6,254 bases of DNA from positions 1 to 6,254 of the forward strand of contig JAITBO010000416.1 of assembly GCA_031283505.1 (NCBI GenBank), read 5' to 3'. Below the pieces are notes generated by a model, which was given only the letters and a program-made list of their open reading frames with translations, was not told the DNA's origin and did no database searches. Position 1 is the stretch's first letter. Every line of letters starts with the position of its first letter. Shown one piece after another: positions 1 through 5,126 of the stretch. This stretch comes from Treponema sp. GTDB taxonomy: Bacteria; Spirochaetota; Spirochaetia; Treponematales; Breznakiellaceae. The position numbers and the translations under genes were made by a program.

Positions 1-66
1 CGCGTTGCCTCATTGAAAAAGTAACCCAAAAGAACCCTTGCCTCATTTTGAAAATGTTACCCAAAT
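1..66 (+). repeat. Left outer inverted repeat: two tandem 27-bp sites
   Basis: Two copies of a related motif point inward, at 1-27 and 36-62. Each begins with TTGCCTCATT (5-14 and 38-47) and ends with an A-rich stretch plus ACCC (24-27 and 59-62), so the ACCC ends are 35 bp apart. Both motifs recur in inverted orientation at 4855-4918 with the same 35-bp pitch. Doubled subterminal sites of this kind are typical of transposase-binding ends of insertion sequences. A transposase-like N-terminus starts 53 bp further in, which supports this reading. The element may begin just before the window, so the outer boundary is unknown. Confidence 0.7.
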
Positions 67-118
67 CAAGGCAGACTATCCGGAGCTAATAGTTCCCGGA
101 GGTCAAAATGGGGTATCC

Positions 119-295
119 ATGAGCGCAAAGCGAAACGTCATCGCCGGATACTGTTCCCGCTATCGGAATGCGGGCCGGAAAGAAAAGGCGGCCATTCTAA
201 ACGAAATACAATTTATCACCGGGTATAACCGGAAGTACGCCCTGCGTATCCTCGCACATACCCGTATTGGCTTATATTCTCCCTTTGTCTGGTAA
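119..295 (+). pseudogene. Truncated N-terminal remnant of an rve-type (ISNCY-like) transposase
   Basis: About 45 recognisable residues follow the ATG at 119: MSAKRN, then a basic stretch with SRYRNAGRKEKAAILNE and ITGYNRKYALRIL. This resembles the N-terminal helix-turn-helix region of a large family of integrase-core (DDE, rve) transposases, usually about 400 or more residues long. Similarity stops around position 250. The last dozen codons before the stop at 293-295 are antisense to the neighbouring IS4-type fragment, so the catalytic domain is missing and the gene cannot encode a working enzyme. The frame is open back to a TTG at 38, but that codon lies inside the end repeat, so I prefer the ATG. 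A GGAGG at 98-102 is well spaced for a tiny ORF at 108-122 whose stop overlaps this ATG. The family assignment is from memory of conserved residues; the truncation is seen directly. Confidence 0.6.
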
Positions 296-1001
296 TATAA
301 GGTAACCTCCCCCCATTCCCCCGGTTCAAGCCCCTGAAAAAAATCCGTCACTTCAATATGCTCCTGTTCCCCGGTATACAGATTGAAGGCCCCGGTCCGA
401 TACCTCAGCAGATATTCTCTCCCCCTTCCCAATAGATATTCCATCCCCGCTATGCTTCCGTATGCCCGTCCGGCGATGATAAGGTCGTCTTTCCCAAAAC
501 TCTCAAAATTACTAAGCTTCTCTCCCGTCTTCGCATCGGTAAGCCGCATTTCCTTCATGCCCAGGTCAAACAACCCCACACTATAATGCAACCGGAAATC
601 GGTCTTTGAACCACCATATACCGATTCATCGCCGGCATCTACCACATATATCGCCTTTCCTTCTAGCCACGTCGGTTTCTCTACCAGCATCCGGCTCTCC
701 CGGCACAGATTTTCACAAAGCCATCTCAGCCCGCGGACTCTTCGAGTCCGACCGCGCTATGACACAGCCGGGTGTAAATTGCCTTCTTAGTCAGGTGACA
801 GCTCCCGCTTATGTTTAGCAACGCCGAGGTATTCCCAAAAAATTTCCCTTCGGTCAAATACAGAAAGATGAGTTTCAGCAAATCCTCCGGTGTCTTGATT
901 TCCCGTGCCCGCTGTAAGGCGCCCAGTTCCTTCGCTTTTTCTCGCCAAAACTCCGGCAGTATCGCCGCCGGATCTTCGAAGGTATAGTTGTCCTCTCCCA
1001 T
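256..1001 (-). pseudogene. Decayed IS4-type transposase, frameshifted and C-terminally truncated
   Basis: Two adjacent minus-strand frames make one transposase. The N-terminal part (1001 down to a TGA at 726-728) reads MGEDNYTFEDPAAILPEFW and continues through KTPEDLLKLIFLYLTEGK, as in IS4-type enzymes. The second part continues in another frame with WLCENLCRES just after the stop, so a single frameshift near 722-730 splits the gene. It then carries YVVDAGDES, with the first catalytic Asp of the DDE triad at codon 637-639, followed by RLHYSVGLFDL. The second triad position, normally the D of DRAYG, is Gly in IAGRAYG (codon 469-471). Similarity ends around YKPIRVC near 256, where the sequence switches to the rve-type fragment, so the C-terminal Glu region is gone. 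The gene is clearly non-functional. The true start could lie slightly upstream, where a palindromic element begins at 1045. Confidence 0.72.
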
Positions 1002-1044
1002 GCCCCCAGTTTATCCGGTGAGAACTGTTTTGCCAACTGCTTAA

Positions 1045-1170
1045 GTAGAGTCTGTCCACAAAGTCGGTTACTTTGTGGACAGACCTTGCATTTTCTCACT
1101 TAAAGGTTACGAAAATGCAGATTTTAAGGTAGTCTGTCCATAATGTGTCTACATTATGGACAGACTCTAC
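1045..1170. mobile_element. MITE-like palindromic element with nested hairpins
   Basis: A perfect 14-bp terminal inverted repeat, GTAGAGTCTGTCCA (1045-1058), pairs with its complement at 1157-1170. Inside are three consecutive hairpins: 15-bp arms at 1050-1064/1070-1084 with a 5-nt loop, 9-bp arms TGCATTTTC/GAAAATGCA at 1087-1095/1111-1119, and 16-bp arms at 1131-1146/1151-1166 with a 4-nt loop. The arms of the first and third hairpins differ at only two of 15 positions. The TA dinucleotides at 1046-1047 and 1168-1169 would fit a TA target duplication, as in IS630/Tc1-type MITEs. There is no coding capacity. It may instead be nested ends of the neighbouring IS4-type element. Confidence 0.6.
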
Positions 1171-1342
1171 ATAGAACACGAACCGCAATCAGAGCGAAAG
1201 GTAACACGCCCGCGTACACTATGATCTATGAATGACATTTTTTGTGCGATTCTGTACGTCCGCATAGTAATCAAAGATTCCAAAAGTGTGAAAAACACCG
1301 ATAGTACCGGAGAAAAGATACTAACCAAGTTTTGAAACAGGC
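1171..1342. other. Gene-free spacer
   Basis: No convincing gene, RNA or repeat is visible. One ATG-initiated frame of 35 codons (1228-1335) has no ribosome-binding site and no recognisable similarity. The stretch joins two palindromic elements and is probably leftover DNA from successive insertions. Confidence 0.5.
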
Positions 1343-1442
1343 TTAGGAACTGTGCAAGAATAAAATGCCTCGCATTTTAACTGCTTATATAGCAAGGAAA
1401 TAACATGACCAAAGGGTTATGTTATTTCTGCACAGTTACTTA
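1343..1442. mobile_element. Second MITE-like palindromic element / left inner inverted repeat
   Basis: AACTGTGCA at 1348-1356 is matched by TGCACAGTT at 1429-1437, and the flanking five bases match at three positions. Two hairpins lie inside: TAAAATGC/GCATTTTA (1361-1368/1372-1379, 3-nt loop), and a long one with GAAATAACAT/ATGTTATTTC (1397-1406/1419-1428) that continues inward through a G-U pair and three further pairs. The outer 26 bp (1343-1368) recur inverted at 4784-4810, beyond the kinase gene: TTAGGAACTGT is identical, then TAAAATGC is identical with a one-base difference in spacing. It is non-coding and probably a small mobile or repeat-family element. Confidence 0.55.
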
Positions 1443-1493
1443 CGTGATTCTCCGATTTTTTCATTTTTTCTCTACCAATACCTGCCACTTCTG

Positions 1494-1502
1494 TGGTATA
1501 CT
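1494..1502 (+). promoter_or_regulatory. Possible extended -10 promoter for the FIST-kinase pair
   Basis: TG, one base, then TATACT (1497-1502) fits an extended -10 element. No good -35 hexamer lies 16-18 bp upstream; that stretch is T-rich. Transcription from here would start near 1509 and leave a leader of about 185 nt before the ATG at 1694. The call rests on the -10 alone. Confidence 0.35.
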
Positions 1503-1511
1503 GATTTTTAG

Positions 1512-1533
1512 GCCATAATGTTCGTATTATGGC
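1512..1533 (+). promoter_or_regulatory. Hairpin at the predicted 5' end of the FIST transcript
   Basis: GCCATAAT (1512-1519) and ATTATGGC (1526-1533) are perfect complements; a G-U pair and a UUCG tetraloop close the top. It sits a few bases after the predicted start site. A second, weaker structure follows, with GGGGTATG (1588-1595) pairing CATACCCC (1621-1628) and TTACA/TGTAA inside it. A 5-bp CCCTT/AAGGG hairpin (1631-1635/1645-1649) comes next. The leader is therefore structured, but it matches no riboswitch class I recognise. Confidence 0.4.
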
Positions 1534-1681
1534 GGCAAGATGAGGGAACTTCAGGTCGTGTTGTATCAAATCCAGGATTTAGTGTCCGGGGTATGACCCA
1601 TATTACACCTTGTAAAACAACATACCCCCACCCTTCCTTTACGCAAGGGAGTTTCAAGGCGGGGAGAACCATTACATCCAG

Positions 1682-1687
1682 AAGGAG
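1682..1687 (+). promoter_or_regulatory. Ribosome-binding site of the FIST gene
   Basis: AAGGAG lies six bases before the ATG at 1694 and fixes that start. No other in-frame start nearby has comparable support. Confidence 0.8.
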
Positions 1688-1693
1688 TTAATT

Positions 1694-2905
1694 ATGCTGC
1701 GTTTTAATTCAATAAGTGTACGGATCGCCGACAGTGTCCGGGCGGTTGAGGAATGTATCAGCGGTCTGTACGGGGACAAAGAGCCGGAAGACGGAGGGCT
1801 TTGGATCGTCAATTCCGCTATCGGGCATAAGTTCGAGAAAATTGCCGGCGCCCTTCACGCCCGGCTGCCTAAAACTTGGATCGTGGGGAGTTCCTGCGGC
1901 GGCGTCATAGGACGAGAAGGTGCGGGTGAGGCTATGACTCACCTGGCGGTAATGACGGTAAACGGGCCGGCGGACGAATTCGCCTGGACCGCCGTGGACG
2001 ATTTTCACGCCGGAAACGCCCGGGAAAAGGGGCTGGAACTTGCGAAGGCCCTGAAAGCCAAGCTCCCCAAAACTTCGGTGATCTATCTCCTGAGTCCGGG
2101 GCTGGATTCCTGTAACGACGATCTTTTGGCTGGCTTTGACGAGGTTTTCGGGAATGTCATCATCTTCGGAGGCGCTTCCTCGGATAATTACAAGGGGATT
2201 GCCACATCCCAGTATACCGGCAACAAAGCCAGTCCTTTCGGTATCTGGGCTGTCGGTTTTGCCGACCCGACCATCAAGGCGGCGGCCAAAGCCACTCACG
2301 GTTTTTGCGTCTACGGTGAGCCTATGACCGTCACCAGGGCGGATCATAACAAAATCGTGGAACTGGACGGCCGTCCGGCCTGGACCACCTACGGCCAGCG
2401 GCTGGGACAGAGCCCGGAGCGGGATGTTAAAATGTCCCTGGTACGGGGCGGCCTGGCCATAGCGCTTGATCCCGCCCTGGCGGAGGAATACGGAAATGGG
2501 CATATCCTGCGCATGGGGCGTCCCGTTGACGACACGGGGACCATCTATCTCTCCGTTTCCGTAAAAGAAGGGGACCAGTTCTATCTTACTACCCGGGACG
2601 AGGATTTGATTTTCTCGGAACAGACGAAAGTGTTGGAATCCCTGCGGAAGGAGATCGCGGAACACTCCCATAACGGGGAAATCCACCCGGTGGCGGTGTT
2701 CCAGTCGGACTGCCTCCTCCGGGGGCGTACCCTTTTTGACAAGGTGATGAAAGACGAAATCATTGCCATGATGCAGAATGCCTTTATGAGCGGCGGGGAA
2801 ATACCACCCTGGCTGGGGATGTACGGTTTCGGCGAGTTCTGTCCTCTTGGGGGAAAGAACATTTTTCATACCTATACGACTTCGCTGCTTGTACTCTATC
2901 GTTAA
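1694..2905 (+). CDS. FIST-domain signal-transduction protein (NosP-like sensor)
   Basis: This 403-residue protein has no signal peptide and no membrane segment, so it is probably cytosolic. FIST_N covers about residues 35-225, with GSSCGGVIG (65-73) and FGGASSDNY (158-166). FIST_C covers about 226-400, with FQSDCLLRGR (336-345) and the characteristic end GFGEFCPLGGKNIFHTYTTS (378-397). The length matches stand-alone FIST proteins. The ATG has AAGGAG at 1682-1687, six bases upstream. FIST proteins bind small ligands; the NosP branch binds haem and senses nitric oxide, and sits next to its kinase NahK. The kinase gene begins 55 bp downstream on the same strand, suggesting an operon in which this protein modulates that kinase. 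No haem ligand can be assigned by eye, although several His residues (H45, H202, H218, H392) are present. The FIST identity is firm; NO sensing is a hypothesis, and an amino acid or other small ligand is equally possible. Confidence 0.9.
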   Translation: MLRFNSISVRIADSVRAVEECISGLYGDKEPEDGGLWIVNSAIGHKFEKIAGALHARLPKTWIVGSSCGGVIGREGAGEAMTHLAVMTVNGPADEFAWTAVDDFHAGNAREKGLELAKALKAKLPKTSVIYLLSPGLDSCNDDLLAGFDEVFGNVIIFGGASSDNYKGIATSQYTGNKASPFGIWAVGFADPTIKAAAKATHGFCVYGEPMTVTRADHNKIVELDGRPAWTTYGQRLGQSPERDVKMSLVRGGLAIALDPALAEEYGNGHILRMGRPVDDTGTIYLSVSVKEGDQFYLTTRDEDLIFSEQTKVLESLRKEIAEHSHNGEIHPVAVFQSDCLLRGRTLFDKVMKDEIIAMMQNAFMSGGEIPPWLGMYGFGEFCPLGGKNIFHTYTTSLLVLYR

Positions 2906-2937
2906 TAGAACAGCCGTGTTCTAGAACAGCCGTGTTC
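2906..2937 (+). repeat. Tandemly duplicated 16-bp palindrome between the two genes
   Basis: TAGAACAGCCGTGTTC occurs twice with no gap, at 2906-2921 and 2922-2937, starting immediately after the FIST stop codon. Each copy is itself an inverted repeat around GCCG: TAGAACA/TGTTCTA (7 bp) for the first, and AGAACA/TGTTCT (6 bp) for the second. It ends nine bases before the kinase's Shine-Dalgarno sequence. It could be two operator half-sites or two small mRNA hairpins that set the expression ratio of the two genes. There is no T-run, so it is not an intrinsic terminator. Confidence 0.8.
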
Positions 2938-2945
2938 TTGTAAGG

Positions 2946-2954
2946 AAGGAGAGG
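2946..2954 (+). promoter_or_regulatory. Ribosome-binding site deciding the GTG start of the kinase
   Basis: AAGGAGAGG is purine-rich and strongly complementary to the 16S 3' end, with AAGGAG nine bases from the GTG at 2961. This supports the non-ATG start over the internal ATG at 3057. Confidence 0.75.
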
Positions 2955-2960
2955 GAAAAA

Positions 2961-4739
2961 GTGGCGGAAACCCGTGAACAACAACTGATACAACTTCGGT
3001 ATCTCGTTGGCGAATTAAATTGCCAGATTGCGCGCAACGAAGTGGAAAAAGAAAATATGCGCAGTATACGTGGAAGGCTGGACGCGCAATTGGAGGTATT
3101 TAACCAGATACACCGGTTTACCATGCGTGCTTTTTCCGCGCCTTCCCAGCGCGATCTGGTGAATATCCAGGCCGAAGGGGTGGTAGACGCTTTTCAATTG
3201 GAAACAGGCGTCGTCTTGCTGTTGGATATGGCGGGAGAAAAATTCACCCTTTTCGGTTCCTGCAATTACAATCGCGAGGCGGTCGAATTTCCGGTTTCCA
3301 GGGAATGGCTTGCCAGGCCGGAATTGCTGGATTTTAAGCGGCAGAAAGTCATCGTGGAATCCCCTCCGGGACAATCTTCCCCTTTCGCCTCTCTCGGCCT
3401 TGTCCATGCCGTGTATCTGCCTTTTTTCAACAACCTCCACAAAATGGAAGGAATCATTCTGGGGGGGATCACCAGTGAAAGCGAAGCCTTCTATGAATTT
3501 CTCCCGGAAGTCATCTCCGCGTCCTTCATGGTTTACTGCCAGAACATGAACGGTATTTACAATAACCGGATTGCCCTCGATCAGGCAAAGGCGGCGGGAG
3601 AAGCAAAGTCCAGATTTTTGTCAAATTTAAGCCACGAAATCCGTACCCCCATGAACGCGATCATCGGCATGACCCAGATTGCGGCCCGTAGCGGAGACCT
3701 GGAAGAGATGCGGAAGTGCATAACCCAAATAAACATATCTTCCCGGCATTTGCTCAGGCTGGTGAACGATGTGCTTGATATGTCCAAAATTGAGGAAGGC
3801 AAGCTGGTCCTTGAGCAGGCGCCTTTCGTTCTGGATGTGATCCTGGACAATATCATCAGCAGTATGCGTCAAACTGCGGCGGACAAGGGGCTCGCGCTTG
3901 TCCTGGACACCCACGGAATGCATGGCTTGGCGCTGTTGGGGGACTCCATGCGTCTGTCCCAGGTACTCATCAACTTTATTTCCAATGCCGTAAAATTCAC
4001 CGCCTTGGGGGGCAGCATAAAACTGAACGCCGAAATCCTGTCCCGGGACAGCGAAAAAGCCCTTGTCCTCTTCTCTGTGGAAGATACCGGAATCGGTATG
4101 TCCGAAGAGGTTATGGCGAGGATATTTTTGCCCTTTGAACAGGCGGACAGCAGCATCTCCCGAAAATACGGAGGCACCGGCCTTGGCCTTTCCATCAGCC
4201 GCAACATTATAGAATTGATTGGGAGTACCATTAAAGTGGAAAGCCGGGAAGGAGAAGGCACCAAATTCTCTTTTCAGGTCTGGTTTGACATGGACCGGAG
4301 CGGACAGGACGCTACGGCGCAGGGACAGGAAGAACCCGTCGTAAAAGATTTCACCGGACGCAGGATCATGATTGTGGACGATGTGGAGATCAACCGCGAA
4401 ATTATTCTGGCATTCCTGGAGGACACCGGCGTCCGGTGCGAGTGCGCCGCCGACGGACGGGAAGCGGTGGAACTGTTTTCGGCCTCGCCGGAAGATCACT
4501 TCGATCTGATTCTGATGGATGTGCAGATGCCGGTATTGGACGGATGTTCGGCCACCCGGGAGATCCGCGTTTTGCCCCGCCGGGACGCCAAAACCGTGCG
4601 GATCGTCGCCATGACCGCCAATGTTTTTAAGGAAGATATGCAAATGGTCATGGAGGCCGGAATGAACGGCCATCTCGGCAAACCGGTCGAATTTAACGAC
4701 GCCATGAACACGATTGACCATGCCCTCAAGCGGACGTAA
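2961..4739 (+). CDS. Soluble hybrid histidine kinase with GAF-like sensor and C-terminal receiver
   Basis: This 592-residue protein starts at GTG behind a strong ribosome-binding site. In order it has a charged coiled coil (about 1-50), a GAF-like region (about 55-195), a short linker helix, and HisKA with the phosphoacceptor H225 in SHEIRTPMNAIIG. HATPase_c follows, with N342 in the N box, D375 in EDTGIGM, and GGTGLG at 404-409. The C-terminal receiver (about 467-590) has the acidic pair D473-D474, phosphorylatable D520 in LMDVQMP, T552 and K574. All catalytic residues are present, so it should be active. No transmembrane segment is seen, so input probably comes from the cytosolic FIST partner and/or the GAF-like region. 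There is no Hpt or DNA-binding output domain, so an unlinked Hpt or regulator must complete the relay. NahK-type kinases paired with FIST proteins are the closest known arrangement; the sensory part could also be a divergent PAS. Confidence 0.93.
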   Translation: MAETREQQLIQLRYLVGELNCQIARNEVEKENMRSIRGRLDAQLEVFNQIHRFTMRAFSAPSQRDLVNIQAEGVVDAFQLETGVVLLLDMAGEKFTLFGSCNYNREAVEFPVSREWLARPELLDFKRQKVIVESPPGQSSPFASLGLVHAVYLPFFNNLHKMEGIILGGITSESEAFYEFLPEVISASFMVYCQNMNGIYNNRIALDQAKAAGEAKSRFLSNLSHEIRTPMNAIIGMTQIAARSGDLEEMRKCITQINISSRHLLRLVNDVLDMSKIEEGKLVLEQAPFVLDVILDNIISSMRQTAADKGLALVLDTHGMHGLALLGDSMRLSQVLINFISNAVKFTALGGSIKLNAEILSRDSEKALVLFSVEDTGIGMSEEVMARIFLPFEQADSSISRKYGGTGLGLSISRNIIELIGSTIKVESREGEGTKFSFQVWFDMDRSGQDATAQGQEEPVVKDFTGRRIMIVDDVEINREIILAFLEDTGVRCECAADGREAVELFSASPEDHFDLILMDVQMPVLDGCSATREIRVLPRRDAKTVRIVAMTANVFKEDMQMVMEAGMNGHLGKPVEFNDAMNTIDHALKRT

Positions 4740-4757
4740 GGCGTTTTAAGGCCGTTT

Positions 4758-4777
4758 TTTATCCTGCCCAGGATAAA
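4758..4777 (+). terminator. Weak terminator-like hairpin after the kinase gene
   Basis: TTTATCCT (4758-4765) pairs with AGGATAAA (4770-4777) around a GCCC loop, 18 bp after the kinase stop. The T-run lies before the stem rather than after it, and what follows (CGCTGTGCATTTTATTTC) is only moderately U-rich. It may stabilise or end the transcript, but it is not a textbook intrinsic terminator. Confidence 0.35.
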
Positions 4778-4783
4778 CGCTGT

Positions 4784-4810
4784 GCATTTTATTTCTTTAA
4801 CAGTTCCTAA
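4784..4810 (-). repeat. Right inner inverted repeat, matching 1343-1368
   Basis: On the minus strand it reads TTAGGAACTGT (4810-4800) and, after eight bases, TAAAATGC (4791-4784). The left copy at 1343-1368 has the same two blocks seven bases apart. On the minus strand the next bases are ACAGCG, so the motif also holds AACTGT at one side and TGCACAG at the other. It looks like a collapsed copy of the 100-bp element at 1343-1442. The two copies bracket the FIST-kinase pair in opposite orientation. Confidence 0.6.
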
Positions 4811-4854
4811 CTCACCTTACGCACCGGAACCAAAATTGAAGAAATGTAACCACT

Positions 4855-4918
4855 TTGGGTAAGATTTTGACGTGAGGAATTCGTTCCGCCAGGGTAAGAT
4901 TTAACATGAGGCAATGCG
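4855..4918 (-). repeat. Right outer inverted repeat: two tandem 27-bp sites
   Basis: On the minus strand, 4918-4892 starts CGCATTGCCTCAT, matching 12 of 13 bases of positions 1-13, and ends TTACCC. A second copy runs from 4883 to 4857. The two share AAATCTTACCC exactly, and their ACCC ends are 35 bp apart, as in the left repeat. The inner copy has a one-base deletion and a one-base insertion relative to the outer copy. No transposase is present next to this end. Confidence 0.7.
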
Positions 4919-4923
4919 AGGTA

Positions 4924-4952
4924 TTGCAATGATTATAAACCTATGATATAAT
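4924..4952 (+). promoter_or_regulatory. Strong sigma70-type promoter of tRNA-Gly
   Basis: TTGCAA (4924-4929), a 17-bp spacer and a perfect TATAAT (4947-4952) preceded by an extended -10 TG (4944-4945). Transcription would start near 4959 and give a leader of about 40 nt before the tRNA. The -35 box lies only six bases beyond the right outer repeat. Confidence 0.85.
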
Positions 4953-4997
4953 TAGGACATTGTTAATTTAGCGGATTTCCGGTAAATTTTGGTTGAT

Positions 4998-5068
4998 GCG
5001 GCCGTTGTATAACGGTATTACCCTAGCTTCCCAAGCTCGTGACGCGGGTTCGACTCCCGTCGGCCGCT
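4998..5068 (+). tRNA. tRNA-Gly (anticodon CCC)
   Basis: A 71-nt cloverleaf can be folded by hand. The acceptor stem GCGGCCG/CGGCCGC (4998-5004/5061-5067) is perfect. The D arm is 5007-5021, the anticodon loop TTCCCAA is 5028-5034 with CCC at 5030-5032, and the T loop is TTCGACT (5049-5055). The discriminator is T5068 and CCA is not encoded. It decodes GGG and was identified by similarity to bacterial glycine tRNAs such as E. coli glyU. The stems are not all perfect: a T-T pair in the D stem, a T-C mismatch at 5024/5038 in the anticodon stem, and a G-T pair at the base of the T stem. It has its own promoter and is convergent with the ligase gene. Confidence 0.9.
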
Positions 5069-5126
5069 AATAACCTAATCGTGCCTGCCTCACGGGATAA
5101 AGTCCTATACGAGTTCGGGCGGAATG

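Noticed and set aside
1228..1335. 35-codon ORF in the spacer between the palindromic elements
   Set aside because: No ribosome-binding site, no similarity, and it is too short to stand out from chance.
1512..1533. Leader hairpin as a copy of the 1131-1166 hairpin (shared CCATAAT/ATTATGG)
   Set aside because: Only 7-8 bp are shared and the flanks differ; this is likely coincidence in palindromic AT-rich DNA.
1540..1596. 18-codon ORF in the FIST leader, possible leader peptide
   Set aside because: No clear Shine-Dalgarno and no run of regulatory codons; it cannot be distinguished from chance.
1709..2869. Long open frame (386 codons) antisense to the FIST gene
   Set aside because: It overlaps a clear FIST-family gene almost completely, has no recognisable domain, and is Pro/Gly/Arg/His-rich as expected for an antisense shadow.
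2908..2937. LexA-type boxes in the duplicated palindrome
   Set aside because: GAAC and GTTC are six bases apart, not the four of the Gram-positive LexA box, and the gene context is not SOS-related.
3627..4721. Long open frame (364 codons) antisense to the kinase
   Set aside because: It lies opposite the conserved HisKA, HATPase and receiver codons, has no family similarity and is His/Gly-rich; it is a shadow.
4998..5068. tRNA-Gly as an integrase attachment site of a genomic island
   Set aside because: No duplicate of the tRNA 3' end and no tyrosine recombinase are visible; the nearby repeats lie upstream of the tRNA, not at its 3' end.
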